A DNA stretch of 18,496 nucleotides from an uncultured Planctomycetaceae bacterium (GTDB lineage: Bacteria; Planctomycetota; Planctomycetia; Pirellulales; Pirellulaceae). The notes under the pieces were generated by a model. It had not been told where the DNA came from, ran no database searches, and saw only the letters and a list, made by a program, of their open reading frames with translations. The position numbers and the translations under genes are program-made. Below, in pieces: positions 15,021 through 18,496 of this stretch. Numbering within the stretch: the stretch's first letter is position 1; every line of letters starts with the position of its first letter. Location: assembly GCA_903927685.1 (NCBI GenBank), contig CAIYOB010000682.1:1-18496 (forward strand), given 5' to 3'.

Positions 15021-17186
15021 ATGCCACACCGCCACATGCTTTTCGCCTTCTTGATTGCCGTGACGGCCAGCGCCGCCGCCGCGGAACCCGAACCGCTTCG
15101 CGTCAGCCGCTTCCTCCCCGACCAGCCCGTCAGCCGCGCGGGGCGGCCGGCGCCGGTGCAAGCGATTCTGGAGAACTCGGGCAGCGCCACGGTGGACACG
15201 CAAGTGACCCTCGTTGTGCCGCCGGGTATGCGACTGGTCGGCCAGGAATCCGTCCAGGCCGTGCGGCTGGAAGACGGCGAGACCAGACGAGTGGCCTGGA
15301 CCGTCCAGGCGGACCAGGCGGGGGCCTATCCGCTGCGTCTGGAAGTCGCGGTGGGAGCCAAGCTCGTGGCGAGCGAGTTGCTGGCGATGGACCTTCTGCC
15401 CGCCGTGGAGATCCGCCAACTGCCTTACATCCCCGAGCCCGTGCCGGCACCGACCCGTGTCCTGGTGGGCGCGCATCATTGCCCGCTGTGGGAGGCGGAC
15501 AAGCCGCACATGTGGGCCAACGTCGTCAAGCATCCCGAACGTACGCCCGCGCTGGGGTTCTACGCGCAGGAGAATCCGGAAGTCTCCGACTGGGAGACGA
15601 AATGGGCTGTCGAGCACGGCGTCTCGTTCTTCATTTATTGCTGGTATCGGACCAGCCAGGGCGGGGCGGTGCAGACCCGCTTTGGCAGCGCGATCCACGA
15701 TGCGCTGTTCAAGTCGCGATTTGCCGACAAGCTGAAATTCACGATCATGTGGGAGAACCAGGCCCGCGGCATGGCCGGCGTGGCGGACGAACGCGACTTG
15801 CTGGAGAACCTGCTGCCCTACTGGATCACGAACTACTTCCGGCATCCGAGCTACCTGAAGGTCGACAACCGGCCGGTGCTGTTCATCTACCGCCCCGAGT
15901 TTCTGGTCCAGGATTTGGGCGGCATCGAGAACGTGAACCGGGCCTTGCAGCGGATGCGTCAAGCGTGCCGCGACGCCGGCTTCGACGGGCTGACCCTGCT
16001 GGGCGAGTATCGCGGACTGGATCCGAACCACCTCCGCCTGATGCAGCAGCTGGGCCTTGATTATACCTTTGCCTACTGCTGGCACGTTCCCAACAGCCCC
16101 ACGCCCGAACAGGCCATCCGCACGCAGTTGGAGTACATCCGCAAGACGCAGGAATTGGCCATCCTGCCGCAAGTTGTCACCGTGTCGCAGGCCTGGAGCG
16201 GCTGGCAGGACGAGGGCAGCATCTGGAAGATCCCGCCGGCGGATTTCGCGACTCTGCTGCGGCAAGCCAAGGACTTCATCGCGACGCTGCCGCCGGACCA
16301 ACTGGGCAGCCGGATGCTGCTGCTGGACAACTGGAACGAGTGGGGCGAAGGCCACTACATCGCGCCGTACCGCGAGTACGGCTTCGGCTACCTGGACGCG
16401 GTCCGCAAGGTGTTTTCCACGGCGCCCGAACCGCACGTGGATCTGATTCCCGAAGATCTCGGCCTGGGGCCCTACGACACGGCTTACCGGCAGCAGACGG
16501 AGATCGCAGAACAGGCTCGCCAACGGCTCGCGCAGAAAGTCACCAAACCCGGCGCGGAGGAGGACGGCCTGGTCGCCTGGTGGGCGTTCGACGAGGCGGT
16601 GGACAATCCGGTGGCGCTGGATTACTCCGGCCATCGCCTGGGCGGACAACTGCGGGACGCGGCGCGGGCTGGCGGGCTCGCCGGTTCGGCCCTGGTCTGT
16701 GCCGGCGGCTGCGCGGTGGTCGAGAATCATCGCCTGCTCTCGCCGGCCGGAGCGCTCAGCGTTACCTGTTGGGTGAAGACGGATCGAGCCGGCCAGGACA
16801 ACACCTGGATTGTGAACCGGGTTCTGGCGGGCAGCACGGCGGCCGGATACCGCTTGGGCGTGTTGGGGGGCAAGCCGTGCTTCGAGGTGCCGCAGACCGA
16901 GTGGAGCCACCATCTGCAGGCGGCTGCTCCCCTGCCGACCGGGCGGTGGGTGCATCTGGCCGGGACCTTTGATGGCCAGCTCATGCGGATCTACGTCGAC
17001 GGCGAGGAGTGCGGTCGACTGGAGCGGCCCGGGCCGGTCAATCCCAGCGAAGCGCGGTTGTGCCTGGGCAGCTATGATCCGGGCCACCGTTCGCACTTCA
17101 CCGGCCTGCTGGACGAGGTCCGCTTGTACGGCCGGGCCTTGGACGCCGCCGAAGTGCGAGCGCAGTATCAAGCGTTACGGCCGTAA
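15021..17186 (+). CDS. Secreted WbsX/GH99-like glycoside hydrolase with LamG domain
   Basis: The protein has 721 residues. The ATG at 15021 opens a clean signal peptide, MPHRHMLFAFLIAVTASAAAA, cleaved before EPEP; the open frame extends upstream to 14775, but that stretch overlaps the toxin remnant and is not protein-like. Residues about 25-135 form a beta-rich CARDB/NEW3-like module. Residues about 148-490 match the WbsX/GH99-like fold, with GAHHCPLWE and DKLKFTIMWEN. The active-site-like NEWGEG at 439-444 has E440 and E443 spaced as the two acidic residues of GH99 endo-mannosidases. Residues 517-721 are a LamG/concanavalin-like domain (LVAWWAFDE ... LLDEVRLYGRALD). It probably acts on surface or extracellular polysaccharide. 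TATAGT at 14931-14936 may be its -10. The neighbouring GH127 gene supports a glycan-degradation role. Confidence 0.85.
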   Translation: MPHRHMLFAFLIAVTASAAAAEPEPLRVSRFLPDQPVSRAGRPAPVQAILENSGSATVDTQVTLVVPPGMRLVGQESVQAVRLEDGETRRVAWTVQADQAGAYPLRLEVAVGAKLVASELLAMDLLPAVEIRQLPYIPEPVPAPTRVLVGAHHCPLWEADKPHMWANVVKHPERTPALGFYAQENPEVSDWETKWAVEHGVSFFIYCWYRTSQGGAVQTRFGSAIHDALFKSRFADKLKFTIMWENQARGMAGVADERDLLENLLPYWITNYFRHPSYLKVDNRPVLFIYRPEFLVQDLGGIENVNRALQRMRQACRDAGFDGLTLLGEYRGLDPNHLRLMQQLGLDYTFAYCWHVPNSPTPEQAIRTQLEYIRKTQELAILPQVVTVSQAWSGWQDEGSIWKIPPADFATLLRQAKDFIATLPPDQLGSRMLLLDNWNEWGEGHYIAPYREYGFGYLDAVRKVFSTAPEPHVDLIPEDLGLGPYDTAYRQQTEIAEQARQRLAQKVTKPGAEEDGLVAWWAFDEAVDNPVALDYSGHRLGGQLRDAARAGGLAGSALVCAGGCAVVENHRLLSPAGALSVTCWVKTDRAGQDNTWIVNRVLAGSTAAGYRLGVLGGKPCFEVPQTEWSHHLQAAAPLPTGRWVHLAGTFDGQLMRIYVDGEECGRLERPGPVNPSEARLCLGSYDPGHRSHFTGLLDEVRLYGRALDAAEVRAQYQALRP

Positions 17187-17224
17187 ACGGAGCGGGATCT
17201 GCCACCCGCGTCGTGGCGGAGGCT

Positions 17225-17250
17225 GGCCGACGACCGCTTCCCGGTCGGCC
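17225..17250 (+). other. Hairpin after the WbsX/LamG gene
   Basis: A perfect 7-bp stem, ggccgac (17225-17231) with gtcggcc (17244-17250), begins 39 bases after the stop codon. It is GC-rich but has no following T-run, so it is at most a Rho-assisted terminator or an mRNA 3'-end stabiliser. Confidence 0.3.
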
Positions 17251-17301
17251 CGCAGCGACTTGGTGCGGACCAGGGCCTGGTTGTTTCAGGTCCGCCGTCA
17301 C

Positions 17302-17329
17302 TTGTCCGGCACCGCGCATCCAGTACAAT
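17302..17329 (+). promoter_or_regulatory. Likely promoter of the GH127 gene
   Basis: TTGTCC (17302-17307) and TACAAT (17324-17329) are 16 bases apart, with 4/6 and 5/6 matches to the sigma70 consensus. The predicted start near 17336 gives a leader of about 60 bases to the ATG at 17398. This suggests the GH127 gene is transcribed separately from the LamG gene. Confidence 0.45.
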
Positions 17330-17397
17330 GCGGCCTGCGCGGCGGCGTGCGGCACATGGTTCAGGACCGCCGCTCCCAGCCCACAAGGAGACCGCTC

Positions 17398-18496
17398 ATG
17401 TCCCAGCCGATCATCGTCTCGAGTCGGGCCGGGCTCTTGGCCCTGATCCTGGAGTTGGCCGCCGTAAGCCACGCGGCCGCGGCGGACGCGGCGCCCGATC
17501 TGGCGATCCCACGGACTCGGATGGCCCTGGAAGGTCCGCTGGCGGAGCGGCTGGACGGCATCATTCACAACTGGCTGATCCCCGCGCCGGACGCCAATCC
17601 GGCCATGCTCGAGATGATGCGGCTGCGCGAGCGGACGCCGCCCTACGAGGACCCCGTCCCGTGGGCCGGCGAGTTCGTGGGCAAGTACTTGACGTCCTGC
17701 GCACTGTTCGGCCGCCTGTCCCGAGACGCCGCTTTGCGGGCCGTGACCGAGCGGGTCCTGCGCGACCTGATCCAGACCCAGGCCGAGGACGGCTACCTGG
17801 GGCCGTTTCCCGACAGGCACCTGTTGGACCGCTGGGATTTGTGGGGCCACTACCATTGCCTGCTGGCCATGTACTTGTGGTACCGCGACACGGGAGACGC
17901 CGCGGCCCTGCAAGCCGCCACACGGGCCGCCGACCTGATGTGCGCCACTTTTCTGGACACCGGTCAGCGCGTGCGCGACGCCGGCTCGCACGAAATGAAC
18001 ATGGCCGTGATTCACGCCCTGGGCCTGCTGTACCGCGAGACCAAGAAGGACGCCTACCTGCGGTTGATGCGCGAAATCGAGCAGGATTGGCAGAAGCCGC
18101 CGGCGGGCGATTACCACCGGCTGGCCCTGCGGGGCATCGAGTTTTATCAGACCCCCAAGCCGCGTTGGGAGAGCCTGCACCCGATGCTCGGACTGGCCGA
18201 ACTGTTCCGCGTCAGCGGCGATGATTCCTATCGGCAGGCGCTGGTCCATTGGTGGCGGAGCATCTACCGCACGGACGTGCACAATTCGGGCAGCTTCAGC
18301 ACGAATGAACAGGCCGTCGGGAACCCGTTCCAAGCCGGGGCGATCGAGACCTGTTGCACGGTGGCCTGGATGGAGTTGAGCGTCGAGGCGTTACGGCTGA
18401 CGGGCGACAGCCGGATCGCGGATGCGCTCGAGCACGCGACGTGGAACGCCGCCCTGGGCCAGGAACATCCCAGCGGCCGCTGGTGCACCTACGACA
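17398..18496 (+). CDS. GH127-family glycosidase (beta-L-arabinofuranosidase-like), 3' truncated
   Basis: The frame is open from the ATG at 17398 to the right edge (366 codons). AAGGAG at 17385-17390 sits 7 bases ahead. Residues 1-29 look like a signal peptide, with a hydrophobic GLLALILELAAV core and cleavage near AAAA|D. The alpha-barrel pattern of GH127 (DUF1680) is clear: NWLIPAP, EDGYLGPFP, WDLWGHYHC at 146-154, and E317-T-C319-C320. The ETC motif matches the Glu-x-Cys zinc ligands of the Bifidobacterium enzyme HypBA1, and E304, 13 residues earlier, is a candidate acid/base. The downstream Cys-Cys pair that includes the HypBA1 nucleophile would lie beyond the window. GH127 enzymes remove terminal beta-L-arabinofuranose; family members vary, so the exact sugar is uncertain. 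The gene fits functionally with the secreted WbsX/LamG protein upstream. Confidence 0.85.
   Translation, partial: MSQPIIVSSRAGLLALILELAAVSHAAAADAAPDLAIPRTRMALEGPLAERLDGIIHNWLIPAPDANPAMLEMMRLRERTPPYEDPVPWAGEFVGKYLTSCALFGRLSRDAALRAVTERVLRDLIQTQAEDGYLGPFPDRHLLDRWDLWGHYHCLLAMYLWYRDTGDAAALQAATRAADLMCATFLDTGQRVRDAGSHEMNMAVIHALGLLYRETKKDAYLRLMREIEQDWQKPPAGDYHRLALRGIEFYQTPKPRWESLHPMLGLAELFRVSGDDSYRQALVHWWRSIYRTDVHNSGSFSTNEQAVGNPFQAGAIETCCTVAWMELSVEALRLTGDSRIADALEHATWNAALGQEHPSGRWCTYD

Noticed and set aside
14964..17171. Minus-strand open frame of 735 codons opposite the WbsX/LamG gene.
   Set aside because: The plus-strand protein has a signal peptide and recognisable domains; the reverse frame shows none and follows from high GC at third codon positions.
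17328..18224. Plus-strand open frame of 298 codons overlapping the GH127 gene.
   Set aside because: A different frame from 17398 encodes clear GH127 motifs with a good ribosome site; this one is Arg/Gly-rich noise.

Overview
The window reads as a piece of a planctomycete-like bacterial chromosome. It is GC-rich throughout. It carries a very large exported VIT/von Willebrand A protein containing secretin-N-like repeats of a kind I associate with Planctomycetota, two adjacent secreted carbohydrate-active proteins (a WbsX/GH99-like protein with a LamG domain and a GH127 family member), and an antitoxin/PIN pair of a style I recall from the same phylum. Every convincing gene is on the + strand. 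The phylum assignment is inference from protein style; there is no rRNA or marker gene here to prove it.

Layout. Bases 1-362 are the 3' part of a NUDIX hydrolase. A possible promoter leads to the 1923-codon VIT/vWA gene (518-6289). Its stop codon lies in the left end of a palindromic MITE-like element (6286-6431), followed by an AT-richer stretch built from repeats of an aaatctga/aaatccga motif. Then come two purine-salvage genes overlapping by four bases: hypoxanthine phosphoribosyltransferase (6795-7334) and adenine deaminase (7331-9055). A tRNA-Phe(GAA) gene sits at 9303-9375 with terminator-like hairpins after it, followed by about 550 bases with no convincing gene.

Bases 10037-14389 form a tight three-gene cluster: an ABC transporter ATPase, an ABC-2 type permease with a large beta-propeller-like domain predicted outside the cytoplasm, and a URO-D superfamily protein with an MtaA-like zinc-site pattern rather than HemE signatures. 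Next is an apparently intact small antitoxin gene overlapping a wrecked PIN-domain toxin (14463-14889), in which the middle of the toxin is gone and its two ends are in different frames. The window ends with the WbsX/GH99-like + LamG protein (15021-17186) and the beginning of a GH127-family glycosidase (17398 to beyond the window), which together suggest breakdown of complex plant- or algal-type glycans at the cell surface.

The items most worth a second look are the ABC-2 permease with its extracytoplasmic propeller and URO-D partner, the VIT/vWA plus secretin-like repeat architecture, the MITE that landed on a stop codon and kept it, and the decayed toxin beside its surviving antitoxin. I did not find a convincing new defence system, CRISPR array or autonomous mobile element.
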